Below, piece by piece: positions 1 to 9,932 of a stretch of 64,000 nt of DNA. The stretch is from Nocardioides marmorisolisilvae. GTDB taxonomy: Bacteria; Actinomycetota; Actinomycetes; Propionibacteriales; Nocardioidaceae. The notes beneath the pieces are model-generated. The model was not told the origin of the DNA. It ran no database searches and saw nothing but the letters and a program-made list of their open reading frames with translations. The stretch spans positions 1 to 64,000 of the forward strand of contig NZ_CP134227.1 in assembly GCF_031656915.1 (NCBI RefSeq). The letters run 5' to 3'. Both the position numbers and the translations under genes were made by a program. The stretch's first letter is position 1, and each line of letters starts with the position of its first letter.

Positions 1-1407
1 GTGATCCGGCTGAGCCTGGCCGAGGTCGCCGACATCGTGGGCGGCACGATCCACGATGCCGACGGCGGTGTCGAGGTGCGGGGTGCGGCGTTCCTCGACA
101 GCCGGTCGCCGGTCCCGTCAGGGCTCTTCGCCGCCTTCTCCGGTGAGCGGGTCGACGGACACGAGTACGCCGCCGACGCCGTACGTGGCGGGGCTGCCGC
201 GGTGCTGGGCTCGCGCCCCACCGGCGTACCCACCGTCGTCGTCACGGACGTGCGGTCCGCCCTGCAGGAGCTTGCTCGGGAGGTGCTGAGCCGGCTGCGC
301 AGCAACGGTGCCGGCCCGCAGGTCGTCGCGATCACCGGCTCGCAGGGCAAGACGTCGGCGAAGGACCTGCTCGCGAGGGTGCTCGCCGACGCGGCCCCCA
401 CGGTCGCCACCCAGGGATCGTTCAACAACGAGCTCGGGATGCCCCTGACCGTGCTGCGCGCGGATCGTGCGACCCATTACCTGGTGCTGGAGATGGGTGC
501 CCGGGGGATCGGCCACCTCGCCGAGCTGTGCCGGATCGCTCCTCCCGACATCTCGGTGGTGCTCAACGTCGGTCAAGCCCACCTCGGGGAGTTCGGCAGC
601 CGCGAGAACATCGCGCTGGCAAAGGGCGAGCTCGTTGAGGCGCTCGACGCCCACGGCACGGCCGTCCTCAACGCAGACGACCCCCTGGTCGCGCCGATGG
701 CGTCCCGCACCGACGCAACGACGATGACCTTCGGCACGGCGGCCGGGGCCGACCTGCGGATCACCGGACTCGACCTCGACGAGCTCGGCCGGGCCTCCTT
801 CGAGCTGGTCGCCTCAGCGGCGAGCGCCCCGGTCCGGCTGCGCCTGCTCGGCCTCCACCAGGCGTTCAACGCGGCCGCGGCAGCAGCCGCCGCGCTCGCC
901 GTCGGCCTTGAGCTGACTGACGTCGCCGGGAGCCTGTCCCGGGTCACCGCACTGTCGAAGTGGCGGATGGAGATGCACGAACGTGCCGACGGGCTCGTCG
1001 TGGTCAACGACGCCTACAACGCCAACCCGGACTCGATGCGTGCCGCGTTGGAGACGCTCGCGGAGCTCGGTCGGCGCTCCGGACGGCGTACGGTCGCGGT
1101 GCTGGGCGAGATGCTCGAGCTCGGTGAGGAGAGCGGGGCTGCGCACGCGGACATCGGCCGGCTGGTCGACGAGCTCGACATCGACGAGGTCGTCGCGGTC
1201 GGCGCCGGAGCGGCATCGATCCGCGGCGCCACGACGCGCCAGGTCGAGTCGGTGGAGCAGGCGATCGCCTGGCTGCGCCACAATGTGCAGCGCACGGATG
1301 TCGTGCTGGTGAAGGCTTCGCGGGGCGCCCGCCTCGAGCGGGTGGCCGACTCACTGCTGGAGATCGACGGCCCGGACCGGGAAGAAGGGGAGGTGGGAAC
1401 ACCGTGA
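1..1407 (+). CDS. murF: UDP-N-acetylmuramoyl-tripeptide--D-alanyl-D-alanine ligase (MurF)
   Basis: This cytoplasmic Mur ligase adds D-Ala-D-Ala to the UDP-MurNAc-tripeptide using ATP, the last soluble step of the peptidoglycan precursor. The 468-residue length is normal. The N-terminal substrate domain is followed by the ATP-binding loop [10 protein letters not shown] (about residues 112-121), a central domain with [12 protein letters not shown], and the C-terminal ligase domain with [11 protein letters not shown] (about 337-347) typical of MurF. The GTG start is the first base of the window, so its ribosome binding site and any overlap with an upstream murE cannot be seen. The stop overlaps the mraY start (GTGA), which indicates translational coupling. 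Confidence 0.96.
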   Translation: MIRLSLAEVADIVGGTIHDADGGVEVRGAAFLDSRSPVPSGLFAAFSGERVDGHEYAADAVRGGAAAVLGSRPTGVPTVVVTDVRSALQELAREVLSRLRSNGAGPQVVAITGSQGKTSAKDLLARVLADAAPTVATQGSFNNELGMPLTVLRADRATHYLVLEMGARGIGHLAELCRIAPPDISVVLNVGQAHLGEFGSRENIALAKGELVEALDAHGTAVLNADDPLVAPMASRTDATTMTFGTAAGADLRITGLDLDELGRASFELVASAASAPVRLRLLGLHQAFNAAAAAAAALAVGLELTDVAGSLSRVTALSKWRMEMHERADGLVVVNDAYNANPDSMRAALETLAELGRRSGRRTVAVLGEMLELGEESGAAHADIGRLVDELDIDEVVAVGAGAASIRGATTRQVESVEQAIAWLRHNVQRTDVVLVKASRGARLERVADSLLEIDGPDREEGEVGTP

Positions 1408-2477
1408 AGGCCATCCTTCTCGCCGGGACCCTCGCTCTGGTCCTGACCCTGGTCGGGACCCGTTACGCGATCCGGTTCTTCGCGGCCAAGGGCTACGGCC
1501 AGCTCATCCGCGACGACGGTCCGACCACGCACCACGTCAAGCGCGGCACCCCGACCATGGGCGGCCTGGTGATCGTCCTGTCCGCGGTGCTGAGCTACTT
1601 CCTCGCGGAGCTGATCACCCAGCACACGCCCTCGGCGTCGGCGCTGCTGCTGCTGTTCCTCTTCGTCGGCCTGGCCACAGTGGGATTCCTCGACGACTTC
1701 ATCAAGGTCTACAAGCAGCGCAACCTGGGGCTGCGCAGTGGCGCAAAGATGATCGGCCAGACCGCGGTCGCGATCGTGTTCGGTGCGCTCGCGCTCTCGC
1801 CCTGGCTCCGGGACCGGTACGGCTACACGCCGGCGGGCACGCATATCTCCTTCGTCCGCGACATCTCCCACTTCGCCCTGCCGGCGGTGGTCATCGTCGC
1901 GTTCATCTGGCTGCTGGTGACCGGCGCCAGCAACGCGGTCAACCTCACCGACGGCCTCGACGGGCTGGCGACCGGCGCCTCGGGCCTCGTCTTCGGCGCC
2001 TACACGCTGGTCAACATCTGGCAGAACAACCAATGGTGTGAGCGGTCCGGAGTCTCCGCCGCGACGTGCTACCACGTCCGCGACCCCCTGGACCTGGCCG
2101 TGGTCGCGGCAGCGCTGACCGGTGCCTGCTTCGGCTTCCTGTGGTGGAACGCCTCTCCGGCGCAGATCTTCATGGGCGACACCGGCTCGCTGGCGCTCGG
2201 CGGCGCGATCGCCGGCCTCGCCGTGCTCACCCGCACCGAGCTGCTGCTCGCTCTGATGGGGGGCCTGTTCGTCATCCAGACCCTCTCGGTGATCCTGCAG
2301 GTCGGCTACTTCAAGGCGACCAAGGGCAAGAGGCTCTTCCGGATGGCGCCGCTGCACCACCACTTCGAGCTGCTGGGCTGGGAGGAGGTCACCGTGGTCA
2401 TCCGGTTCTGGCTGATCGCGGGAATCTTCGTCGCGGCGGGCCTGGGCGTCTTCTACGGAGAGTGGGTCGCGCGCTGA
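1404..2477 (+). CDS. mraY: Phospho-N-acetylmuramoyl-pentapeptide transferase (MraY)
   Basis: This polytopic membrane enzyme transfers phospho-MurNAc-pentapeptide to undecaprenyl phosphate, making lipid I on the inner face of the membrane. It has 357 residues and about ten hydrophobic segments. Family signatures are visible: FLDDFIKV (about residue 95), [12 protein letters not shown] (about 182) with the catalytic aspartates, [11 protein letters not shown] (about 257) and a C-terminal HHHFELLGW. The GTG start overlaps the murF stop by 4 nt, and the stop overlaps the murD ATG by one base, so it lies inside the coupled dcw operon. Confidence 0.97.
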   Translation: MKAILLAGTLALVLTLVGTRYAIRFFAAKGYGQLIRDDGPTTHHVKRGTPTMGGLVIVLSAVLSYFLAELITQHTPSASALLLLFLFVGLATVGFLDDFIKVYKQRNLGLRSGAKMIGQTAVAIVFGALALSPWLRDRYGYTPAGTHISFVRDISHFALPAVVIVAFIWLLVTGASNAVNLTDGLDGLATGASGLVFGAYTLVNIWQNNQWCERSGVSAATCYHVRDPLDLAVVAAALTGACFGFLWWNASPAQIFMGDTGSLALGGAIAGLAVLTRTELLLALMGGLFVIQTLSVILQVGYFKATKGKRLFRMAPLHHHFELLGWEEVTVVIRFWLIAGIFVAAGLGVFYGEWVAR

Positions 2478-3946
2478 TGGACGTCAGCGGCCTCGGTCGC
2501 CTGGACAGCTGGGAGGGTGTGCGTGCCGTCGTCGCCGGGTTCGGGGTCTCCGGCTTCGCGGCTGCCGACAACCTGACCCACCTCGGTGCGTCGGTCGTCG
2601 CGCTGGACGAGTCCGAGGCCGGCGACCGGGCCGATCGCGCCACACTGCTGGAGATGCTCGGCGCAGACGTGCGCCTCGGCTCGGGTTCCACCGCCACGCT
2701 CCCCGACGACGTGGATGTGCTGGTCACCTCGCCCGGCTGGTCGCCGGACGCACCACTGCTGGCTCAGGCCGTCGCGCGCGGCGTGCCCGTGTGGGGCGAG
2801 GTGGAGCTGGCCTGGCGGCTCCGCCACCCGGAGCGGCCGGCTCCCTGGCTCGCCGTCACCGGCACCAACGGCAAGACCACGACCGTGCAGATGCTCGAGG
2901 CGATGCTCCGCGCGGCAGGGCTGCGCACGGTTGCGGCCGGCAACGTGGGGCTGCCGCTCGTCGAGGTGGTGATGGCCGACGAGGGCGACGGGCGCGAGTC
3001 GTACGACGTGCTCGCCGTGGAGCTGTCCAGCTTCCAGCTGCACTACACCGACTCGGTGCGCGCGGAGTCGGCCGCGGTCCTGAACATCGCCGAGGACCAC
3101 CTCGACTGGTACCCCGACATGGATGCCTACGCCGCCGACAAGGGCCGGATCTACCGTGGCGCCGAGCGGGCCTGCGTCTACAACGTGGCCGATCCCGTCA
3201 CCGAGCGCCTGGTCCGTGAGGCGGACGTGACTGAGGGTGCTCGGGCGATCGGGTTCACCCTGGGCACGCCCGCCGTCGGGATGCTCGGCGTGGTCGACGA
3301 CGTGCTCTGCGACCGGGCGTTCATCGAGGAGCGGCAGACCACTGCCGCCGAACTGTGCACGCTCTCTGACCTGGCCAGCCAGGCCCCACACTTCGTGGCC
3401 GACGCCCTCGCAGCGGCGGCGCTGGCCCGTTCGCACGGGGTGCCTGCGCCGGCCATTCGCGAGGCGCTGATCCGGTTCCGTCCCGACGGGCATCGGATCG
3501 CGGAGGTCGCCGTGGTCGACGGCGTCACCTGGGTGGACGACTCCAAGGCGACCAACCCGCACGCGGCCCTGGCCTCGCTGCTGGGCTACGACTCCGTGGT
3601 GTGGGTGGCCGGGGGACTGGCCAAGGGTGCGCGGTTCGACGACCTGGTCCGACGCGTCCGCGACCGGCTACGCGGGGTGGTCCTGATCGGACGCGATGCC
3701 GAGGTGATCCACGACGCGCTTTCGCGACACGCGCCCGATGTGCCGGTGATCCCCGTGGGCGTTGGGGAAACTTCAGGGGTGGACCGTCCGATGGACCGGG
3801 TGGTCGCCGAAGCGGTCGGGCTCGCCCGGCCGGGTGACACCGTCCTCCTGGCTCCGGGGTGCGCGTCCATGGACATGTTCGCCAACTACGGCGCGCGCGG
3901 CGACGCGTTCGCCGAGGCCGTGCTCAGGTGGCGGTCGAACCAATAG
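2477..3946 (+). CDS. murD: UDP-N-acetylmuramoylalanine--D-glutamate ligase (MurD)
   Basis: MurD adds D-glutamate to UDP-MurNAc-L-Ala in the cytoplasm. The 489-residue product has an N-terminal Rossmann-like domain with GFGVSGFAAA (about 17-26), the ATP loop GTNGKTTTVQML (about 129-140), the central ELSSFQLHY motif, and a C-terminal domain with DDSKATNPHAA. The ATG chosen overlaps the mraY TGA by one base. The open frame extends further upstream but only as a shadow of mraY. A 25-nt gap then separates it from ftsW. Confidence 0.96.
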   Translation: MDVSGLGRLDSWEGVRAVVAGFGVSGFAAADNLTHLGASVVALDESEAGDRADRATLLEMLGADVRLGSGSTATLPDDVDVLVTSPGWSPDAPLLAQAVARGVPVWGEVELAWRLRHPERPAPWLAVTGTNGKTTTVQMLEAMLRAAGLRTVAAGNVGLPLVEVVMADEGDGRESYDVLAVELSSFQLHYTDSVRAESAAVLNIAEDHLDWYPDMDAYAADKGRIYRGAERACVYNVADPVTERLVREADVTEGARAIGFTLGTPAVGMLGVVDDVLCDRAFIEERQTTAAELCTLSDLASQAPHFVADALAAAALARSHGVPAPAIREALIRFRPDGHRIAEVAVVDGVTWVDDSKATNPHAALASLLGYDSVVWVAGGLAKGARFDDLVRRVRDRLRGVVLIGRDAEVIHDALSRHAPDVPVIPVGVGETSGVDRPMDRVVAEAVGLARPGDTVLLAPGCASMDMFANYGARGDAFAEAVLRWRSNQ

Positions 3947-3971
3947 CAGCGTCGAGGCATCTGGAGGTCCG

Positions 3972-5243
3972 GTGAGCGTCACCACGCAGCTGCGGGCGCG
4001 GGCCGGGCTGCCGCCCGTGGTGAGCGCCCGGGTCGATGCCTTGCGCGAGGCACTGGGCCGGCCGCTCTCGACGTACTACCTGCTCCTCGGCAGCTCCGGG
4101 ATGCTGCTCGGCATCGGCCTGCTGATGGTGCTCAGCGCCTCGAGCGTCTACTCCTTCGAGAACTACCACAACAGCTACTACATCTTCCTCAAGCAGCTGA
4201 CCTGGGTGGTCCTGGCGGTCCCGTTCGCGTTCGCCGCGACCCGGCTGCCCGACCGCTGGCTGCGGTTGGTCGCCTGGCCAGCGGTGCTGCTCTCGGTCGT
4301 GCTGCTGGCCCTGACCCAGACCTCGCTGGGTCACGCGGTCAACGGCAACCGCAACTGGCTGGCGCTCGGCCCATTGAGCCTGCAGCCCTCCGAGATCGCG
4401 AAGCTCGCGATCATCCTCTGGTCGGCCGACGTCTACGCCCGCAAGGAGAAGCTGCTCCACTCCTGGGTGCACACGATCGTCCCCGTCGTGCCCGTTGTCG
4501 GGATGATCTCCGGCCTGGTCGTCCTCGAGCACGACCTCGGTACGGCGCTGGTGCTGTTCGCGATCATGCTCGGCATGCTCTGGATCGTCGGTGCCCCGGC
4601 CCGATTGTTCGTGCTGTCGTTCTCCTTCGTCGGTGTGCTGGCGTTCTTCCTGGCCACCACCAACCGAGAGCGACGGCTGCGGTTGACCAGCTTCCTCAAC
4701 CCGTTCCAGGACTTCCAGGGTGCGGGCTGGCAGGCCGGCCACGGCCTGCTCGGCATGGCCAGCGGCGGCCTGCTCGGCAAGGGGCTGGGCGCGAGCCAGC
4801 AGAAGTGGGGCAACCTCCCCGAGGCCCACACCGACTTCATCTTCGCGGTTCTCGGCGAGGAGCTCGGCCTGGTCGGGACTCTGCTGGTCCTGGCCCTGTT
4901 CGCCTGCCTGGCCTACGCGTCGGTACGGCTGGCGATCCAGACCACCGAGCCGTTCGTGCGCTACGTGACCGCAGGTGTCACCATCTGGTTGATGGCCCAG
5001 ATGATGATCAACGTCGGGATGGTGCTGGCCCTGCTGCCGGTGATCGGGATCCCGCTCCCGCTGGTGTCGTACGGCGGCTCCGCGCTGTTGCCCTCCTTGG
5101 TGGCGATCGGGTTGTTGGTCGGGTTCGCCCGACGACAGCCCGAGGCCGCCGCGGCGCTGCGGGACAAGAAGCGTGCCCGGCGCCACGGCCGCGGTGTCTC
5201 GGGACTGAACGCCGGACCGGGCAGCGGGTCAGGACCTCGATGA
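3972..5243 (+). CDS. ftsW: FtsW, SEDS-family peptidoglycan glycosyltransferase of the divisome
   Basis: FtsW is an integral membrane SEDS protein that polymerises lipid II at the division septum together with a class B PBP. The 423-residue product has about ten membrane segments. It carries the SEDS signature NGNRNWLALGPLSLQPSE (about 126-143), a large extracytoplasmic loop with the GLLGKGLGASQQKWGNLPEAHTD region, and a C-terminal PLVSYGGSALL. The GTG start at 3972 follows a GGAGG-type ribosome site (ctggaggtcc). Earlier in-frame starts lie inside murD. The basic C-terminus is cytoplasmic. It overlaps murG by 4 nt (ATGA). Confidence 0.95.
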   Translation: MSVTTQLRARAGLPPVVSARVDALREALGRPLSTYYLLLGSSGMLLGIGLLMVLSASSVYSFENYHNSYYIFLKQLTWVVLAVPFAFAATRLPDRWLRLVAWPAVLLSVVLLALTQTSLGHAVNGNRNWLALGPLSLQPSEIAKLAIILWSADVYARKEKLLHSWVHTIVPVVPVVGMISGLVVLEHDLGTALVLFAIMLGMLWIVGAPARLFVLSFSFVGVLAFFLATTNRERRLRLTSFLNPFQDFQGAGWQAGHGLLGMASGGLLGKGLGASQQKWGNLPEAHTDFIFAVLGEELGLVGTLLVLALFACLAYASVRLAIQTTEPFVRYVTAGVTIWLMAQMMINVGMVLALLPVIGIPLPLVSYGGSALLPSLVAIGLLVGFARRQPEAAAALRDKKRARRHGRGVSGLNAGPGSGSGPR

Positions 5244-6310
5244 CGCGGGTGCTTCTCGCCGGCGGCGGCTCGGCGGGGCACACCTCCCCGCTGCTCGCCA
5301 CGGCCGACGCGCTCCGGCGACGCGAGCCGGACCTGGCGGTGACCGCCCTGGGCACCGCGCGCGGGTTGGAGACGAGGTTGGTGCCCGCCGCGGGCTACCC
5401 GCTCGAGTTGGTGCCTCCGGTGCCGCTGCCCAGGCGCCCGAGTGCCGAGCTGCTGCGGGTGCCGGGCCGGGTCCTGGCTGCCCGCCGTGCGGCGATCGAG
5501 GTGGTCGACCGGGTCCGGCCGGACGTGGTGGTGGGCTTCGGCGGGTACGTCTCGGTGCCGGCGTACCTTGCCGCGCGCAAGCGTGGGATCCCGCTGGTGG
5601 TACATGAGGGCAACGCCCTCGCCGGCCTCGCCAACAAGCTGGGTGCCCGCCTCACCGAGCATGTGGCCACCAGCTTCCCGGACACCCGGCTGCCGCACGC
5701 GACCTACGTCGGGCTGCCGATCCGGCGGATGATCTCGACGCTCGACCGGGCGGCGCTGCGGGAGTCCGGCCGCAGCGAGCTCGGCCTGGAGGCCGACCGA
5801 CCGACCCTGCTGGTGACCGGCGGGTCGCAGGGCGCTCGCCGTCTCAACGAGGCGGTCCTGGCCGCGGCACCAGAGCTCCGTGGGGCCGGAGTGCAGGTGC
5901 TGCACGTGGTGGGCCCGCAGAACACCGTCGAGGCGCCGAGCGCTGCGGGCGCGCCCTACGTCGTGGTGCCCTACGTCGACCGGATGGACCTCGCCTATGC
6001 GGCGGCCGACCTCGTGCTCTGTCGGGCCGGGAGCAACACCGTCACGGAGGTGGCCGCGACCGGTCTGCCGGCCGTGTTCGTCCCGCTCCCGCACGGCAAC
6101 GGCGAGCAGGCGCTCAACGCCCGTCCCGTCGTCGATGCCGGCGGCGGGCTGCTGGTGGCCGACGAGGAGCTGACTCCGGAGCGAGTACGCCGGCTGGTGC
6201 CGCTGGTGCTCGACGCGGATCGCCTCGGCGCCATGTCACGAGCCGCCGCCGGACTGATCCGCCGCGACGCCGACGACCGGCTCGCCACGATGATCCTGGC
6301 TGCCCGATGA
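5240..6310 (+). CDS. murG: UDP-GlcNAc:undecaprenyl-pyrophosphoryl-MurNAc-pentapeptide transferase (MurG)
   Basis: MurG is a membrane-associated GT-B glycosyltransferase that adds GlcNAc to lipid I to form lipid II. The 356-residue product opens with the glycine-rich loop VLLAGGGSAGHTSPLLA and has the second loop VTGGSQGARRLNEAV at about residue 193. The C-terminal donor-binding region contains LVLCRAGSNTVTE and LPHGNGEQALNA. The ATG at 5240 overlaps the ftsW stop. The longer open frame upstream is a shadow of ftsW. Confidence 0.96.
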   Translation: MTRVLLAGGGSAGHTSPLLATADALRRREPDLAVTALGTARGLETRLVPAAGYPLELVPPVPLPRRPSAELLRVPGRVLAARRAAIEVVDRVRPDVVVGFGGYVSVPAYLAARKRGIPLVVHEGNALAGLANKLGARLTEHVATSFPDTRLPHATYVGLPIRRMISTLDRAALRESGRSELGLEADRPTLLVTGGSQGARRLNEAVLAAAPELRGAGVQVLHVVGPQNTVEAPSAAGAPYVVVPYVDRMDLAYAAADLVLCRAGSNTVTEVAATGLPAVFVPLPHGNGEQALNARPVVDAGGGLLVADEELTPERVRRLVPLVLDADRLGAMSRAAAGLIRRDADDRLATMILAAR

Positions 6311-7731
6311 AGGTCCCCGTCCCCGACAGCCTGCTCCCCGCCGAGGAGCTTGGACGCGTGCACTTCGTGGGCATCGGCGGCGCCGGGCTGTCCGGGATCG
6401 CCCGCATCATGCTCGCCCGCGGCCTCGAGGTCTCCGGCAGTGACGCGAAGGAGTCGCGCGCGGTGGAGGCGCTGCGCGCCCTGGGCGCGAGGTGCTACGT
6501 CGGGCACGCCGCCGAGCAGGTCCGTGACGCGGACACCGTCGTCGTCTCGACCGCGGTGCGCGACGACAACCCCGAGGTGCTCGAGGCGCTGCGCCTGGGT
6601 CTGCGGCTGCTGCCGCGCTCGGCCGCGCTGGAGTCGGTCATGCAGGGGCGCCGCGTCGTCGCCGTGGCGGGCACGCACGGGAAGACCACGACCACCTCGC
6701 TGCTGACGGTGGCACTGCAGCACTGCGGCGCCGACCCGTCCTTCGCGATCGGCGGAGAGCTCAACGAGACCGGCTCGAATGCCCATGACGGCTCGGGGGA
6801 GATCTTCGTGGCCGAGGCCGACGAGAGCGACGGCGCCTTCCTCGTCTATTCGCCCTACGCCGCGCTGGTGACCAACGTCGAGGCCGACCACCTCGACAAC
6901 TACGGTACGGAGGAGGCCTACCGGGCGGCTTTCGTCACCTTCTTGGACCGGATCGACGCGGGCGGCTTCCTGGTCGCGTGCGTCGACGACCCGGGTGCCG
7001 CCGATCTCGCCGCGCTCGCTCGCGCGCGGGGGATCCGGGTGGTCTCGGTGGGGGAGTCCGAGGCGGCCGAGGTCCGCGCAGAGAACCTGCGCTTCGAAGG
7101 CCGCACGTCGACGTTCGCCGTGGTCGACCGGGGTCGTCGGCTGGGCGAGGTCACGCTGCAGATCCCGGGCCGCCACTACGTTCTCGACGCGCTCGCGGCC
7201 CTGGCCTGCGGGATGCGCCTGGGATTCGGCTTCGGCGACTTCGCTCGTGGACTGGCGGCGTTCACCGGCACCCGTCGCCGGATGGAGCTGAAGGGCGAGG
7301 CCGCCGGCGTACGCGTCTATGACAGCTATGCGCACCACCCCCGAGAGATCGCTGGGGACCTCCAGGCGGCCCGCGCACTGGCCGGTGAGGGCCGGATCCT
7401 GGTGGCCTTCCAGCCCCACATGGTCTCGCGCACCCGGATCTTCGGACGCGAGATGGGCGTCGCGCTCGGGGCCGCGGACGAGGTCGTGGTGATGGACGTG
7501 TACGTCGCCCGCGAGGACCCGGTCCCGGGGGTGACGGGGGCGCTGGTCGCGAACGCCGTACCGCTGTCGGCCGAGCACGTCGTCTTCGAGCCCTCGTGGT
7601 CGGCCACGGCCGGCCACCTGCTCGAGCGGGCCCGACCCGGTGACGTGGTGCTGACTCTCGGTGCCGGAGACGTGACCTTGCTGGGGCCGCAGCTGCTCGC
7701 GGCGCTGGCGGCGCTGGAACAGGGGAGCTGA
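6307..7731 (+). CDS. murC: UDP-N-acetylmuramate--L-alanine ligase (MurC)
   Basis: MurC adds L-alanine to UDP-MurNAc, the first Mur-ligase step. It has 474 residues. The N-terminal HFVGIGGAGLSGIARIM nucleotide-like fold (about 19-35) is followed by the ATP loop GTHGKTTTTSLL (about 123-134), the EADESDGAF motif (about 175) and a C-terminal domain with DSYAHHPREI. The start overlaps the murG stop (ATGA). It is followed after one base by ftsQ, giving the common actinobacterial order murG-murC-ftsQ-ftsZ with no ddl or ftsA. Confidence 0.96.
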   Translation: MKVPVPDSLLPAEELGRVHFVGIGGAGLSGIARIMLARGLEVSGSDAKESRAVEALRALGARCYVGHAAEQVRDADTVVVSTAVRDDNPEVLEALRLGLRLLPRSAALESVMQGRRVVAVAGTHGKTTTTSLLTVALQHCGADPSFAIGGELNETGSNAHDGSGEIFVAEADESDGAFLVYSPYAALVTNVEADHLDNYGTEEAYRAAFVTFLDRIDAGGFLVACVDDPGAADLAALARARGIRVVSVGESEAAEVRAENLRFEGRTSTFAVVDRGRRLGEVTLQIPGRHYVLDALAALACGMRLGFGFGDFARGLAAFTGTRRRMELKGEAAGVRVYDSYAHHPREIAGDLQAARALAGEGRILVAFQPHMVSRTRIFGREMGVALGAADEVVVMDVYVAREDPVPGVTGALVANAVPLSAEHVVFEPSWSATAGHLLERARPGDVVLTLGAGDVTLLGPQLLAALAALEQGS

Positions 7732-7732
7732 G

Positions 7733-8473
7733 GTGGGTATCTCATTGCGGAGCAGGAAGCCGCCGCGCCCGGCCGTGGACCTCGTCCGGAAGCGACACGG
7801 ACGGCGGCTGCGTGGCCGAGCCCGGCTGGTGGTGGGCCTCGTCGTGCTGCTCGCGCTCGTCATCGGCGGGGGCTGGCTGGTGCTGTTCTCCTCGGTGCTC
7901 ACCGCCGAGAAGGTGACAGTCACCGGCGTCACCAGCCTCAGTCCCGTGCGGGTGAGACACCAGGCCCAGGTGCCGATCGGCCGCCCGCTCGCGCGCTTGG
8001 ACCTGGCGGCGATCCAGGCCCGGGTGGAGAACATCGGTGACGTCGCGCATGCCGAGGTCTCCCGCTCCTGGCCGCACACCGTGCACATCGCGATCACCCA
8101 ACGGACGCCGGTGGCCGTCGTCGACCGCGGCAACGGGCTGCAGCAGGTCGACGCCGGCGGCGTGCTGTTCGGGAAGGTCGCTCACCGGCCGGCCGGGCTG
8201 CCGTTGATCAAGGCCGCCCCGTCGATGAGGTCCACTGCCCTGGCCGAGGCAGGCACCGTGGCGGCAGCGCTCCCACACGCGCTGGCGCGCCGCGTCTCCT
8301 ACCTGCAGCTGCAGAGTCCCGACGACATCGTGCTGCTGCTCCGCGACGGACGGACGGTGGTCTGGGGGAGTGCGGCCGACTCCAGCCAGAAGGCACAGGT
8401 CGCGGTGGTGCTGTTGCGCCGCCCGGTCCATCAGGTCGACGTGAGTGTCCCCGGCCGCCCCACCACGCGCTGA
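7733..8473 (+). CDS. ftsQ: FtsQ/DivIB cell division protein with POTRA domain
   Basis: FtsQ is a bitopic membrane protein that links the early and late divisome. The 246-residue product has a basic cytoplasmic tail, a membrane segment at about 33-57, and then a POTRA-type domain (about 58-126) beginning LTAEKVTVTGVTSLSPVRV. The second FtsQ domain follows, containing ITQRTPVAVVDRG and GGVLFGKV. The GTG start lies one base after the murC stop. Identification rests on position and POTRA pattern because FtsQ sequences diverge strongly. Confidence 0.92.
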   Translation: MGISLRSRKPPRPAVDLVRKRHGRRLRGRARLVVGLVVLLALVIGGGWLVLFSSVLTAEKVTVTGVTSLSPVRVRHQAQVPIGRPLARLDLAAIQARVENIGDVAHAEVSRSWPHTVHIAITQRTPVAVVDRGNGLQQVDAGGVLFGKVAHRPAGLPLIKAAPSMRSTALAEAGTVAAALPHALARRVSYLQLQSPDDIVLLLRDGRTVVWGSAADSSQKAQVAVVLLRRPVHQVDVSVPGRPTTR

Positions 8474-8574
8474 CCCGCTCGCCCGCACGGTCGGCGAACT
8501 TTTTTCTTCGTATCGCGGGCGTGTTGCCACGATCCGGTGCCGCCCGATGCCTACCTTGTTCTCACCACCACAGG

Positions 8575-8612
8575 TTGACATAACATTAACCCTTCACTAG
8601 AAGGTTAGGGTT
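8575..8612 (+). promoter_or_regulatory. Candidate ftsZ promoter with AACCCT/AGGGTT inverted repeat
   Basis: The 227-bp ftsQ-ftsZ gap contains a perfect TTGACA (8575-8580). After a 17-bp spacer there is a weak -10 match, TAGAAG (8598-8603). Overlapping it is an inverted repeat AACCCT...AGGGTT (ending 8612) with a 13-nt centre that spans the possible start of transcription. The arrangement suggests a dedicated, possibly repressor-controlled or RNA-structured, promoter for ftsZ. The promoter call is by motif only and the function of the repeat is inference. Confidence 0.5.
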
Positions 8613-8700
8613 CGTCGGTCGAGGTGGGACTTCCCCGAGCAGCACCCGGACAGCCGTTCTGCAGCCGGGCAGGACGACAGCGAATCGAGAGGCACCCGCC

Positions 8701-9930
8701 GTGGCAGCACCACAGAACTACCTGGCCGTGATCAAGGTCGTGGGTATCGGTGGAGGTGGAGTCAACGCCGTCAACCGGATGATCGAGGTCGGTCTGCGAG
8801 GCGTCGAGTTCATTGCCATCAACACCGATGCGCAGGCACTCCTGATGAGCGACGCCGACGTCAAGCTCGACATCGGCCGCGAGCTGACCCGGGGCCTCGG
8901 CGCCGGGGCCAACCCGGATGTCGGTGCCCGCGCCGCCGAGGACCACGCCGAGGAGATCGAGGAGGTGCTCAAGGGCGCCGACATGGTCTTCGTCACCGCC
9001 GGCGAAGGCGGCGGCACCGGCACCGGTGGCGCTCCGGTCGTGGCCAAGATCGCCCGCTCACTCGGTGCCCTGACGATCGGCGTGGTCACCCGCCCCTTCG
9101 CCTTCGAGGGCCGGCGCCGCGCCACCTCCGCCGAGGACGGCATCGCCACCCTGCGCGAAGAGGTCGACACCCTCATCGTGATCCCCAACGACAAGCTGCT
9201 GTCTATCTCGGACCGCAGCGTGAGCATGCTCGACGCCTTCAAGCAGGCCGATCAGGTGCTGCTGCAGGGCGTCTCGGGCATCACCGACCTGATCACCACC
9301 CCAGGACTGATCAACCTGGACTTCGCCGACGTCAAGTCGGTGATGTCCAACGCCGGGTCGGCACTGATGGGCATCGGCTCCGCACGCGGCGACAACCGGG
9401 CCGTCGAGGCCGCCGAGCTGGCCGTGTCGAGCCCGCTGCTCGAGGAGTCGATCGACGGGGCGCAGGGCGTGCTGCTGTCGATCGCGGGAGGGTCCGACCT
9501 CGGGTTGTTCGAGATCAACGAGGCTGCGGCGATGGTGCAGGAGGCGGTGCACGCGGACGCCAACATCATCTTCGGCGCCACCATCGACGACGCTCTCGGT
9601 GACGAGGTCCGGGTGACCGTGATCGCCGCCGGCTTCGAGGGCGGTCGGCCCAAGCGCCGCGACGGGGCCAGCGGGCTGCAACGCACCCCGGCCGCCCAGG
9701 CCAAGCCGCAGAGCCAGGAGGAGACCCGGGCGGCAGCCAGGGCGGTGGCGGAGCAGCGCAGCGCGCCGGAGGCCCAGCGCCCGGGGCCGCAGCAGCCGGC
9801 AGCGCAACCCGCGCCCGAGCGTGAGCCGGTCCCGGTCGGCGCGTCGGCGCCGGCAGGGTCGCGACCGCAGCCGTCCTCGAACGGGCCGAAGTTCGACGAC
9901 GACCTGGACGTGCCCGATTTCTTGAAGTAG
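8701..9930 (+). CDS. ftsZ: Cell division protein FtsZ
   Basis: FtsZ is the tubulin-like GTPase that forms the Z-ring. It has 409 residues. The GTPase domain starts with [17 protein letters not shown] (about 10-26) and contains the tubulin signature [18 protein letters not shown] (about 101-118). The second domain reaches about residue 320. A Pro/Gln/Ala-rich linker follows, and then the conserved C-terminal peptide [11 protein letters not shown] that binds SepF. The GTG start gives the usual actinobacterial N-terminus [15 protein letters not shown]. The long upstream gap with its own promoter motif suggests transcription separate from the mur genes. Confidence 0.98.
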   Translation: MAAPQNYLAVIKVVGIGGGGVNAVNRMIEVGLRGVEFIAINTDAQALLMSDADVKLDIGRELTRGLGAGANPDVGARAAEDHAEEIEEVLKGADMVFVTAGEGGGTGTGGAPVVAKIARSLGALTIGVVTRPFAFEGRRRATSAEDGIATLREEVDTLIVIPNDKLLSISDRSVSMLDAFKQADQVLLQGVSGITDLITTPGLINLDFADVKSVMSNAGSALMGIGSARGDNRAVEAAELAVSSPLLEESIDGAQGVLLSIAGGSDLGLFEINEAAAMVQEAVHADANIIFGATIDDALGDEVRVTVIAAGFEGGRPKRRDGASGLQRTPAAQAKPQSQEETRAAARAVAEQRSAPEAQRPGPQQPAAQPAPEREPVPVGASAPAGSRPQPSSNGPKFDDDLDVPDFLK

Positions 9931-9932
9931 GC

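Noticed and set aside
1014-2363. Long minus-strand frame opposite murF and mraY, and similar ones opposite murD, ftsW, dnaE and the his genes.
   Set aside because: Arg/His/Gln-rich shadow translations with no family resemblance. The plus strand genes are certain.
7733-8700. Missing ftsA or ddl as a sign of deletion.
   Set aside because: Actinobacteria normally lack ftsA and have ddl elsewhere; SepF is present.
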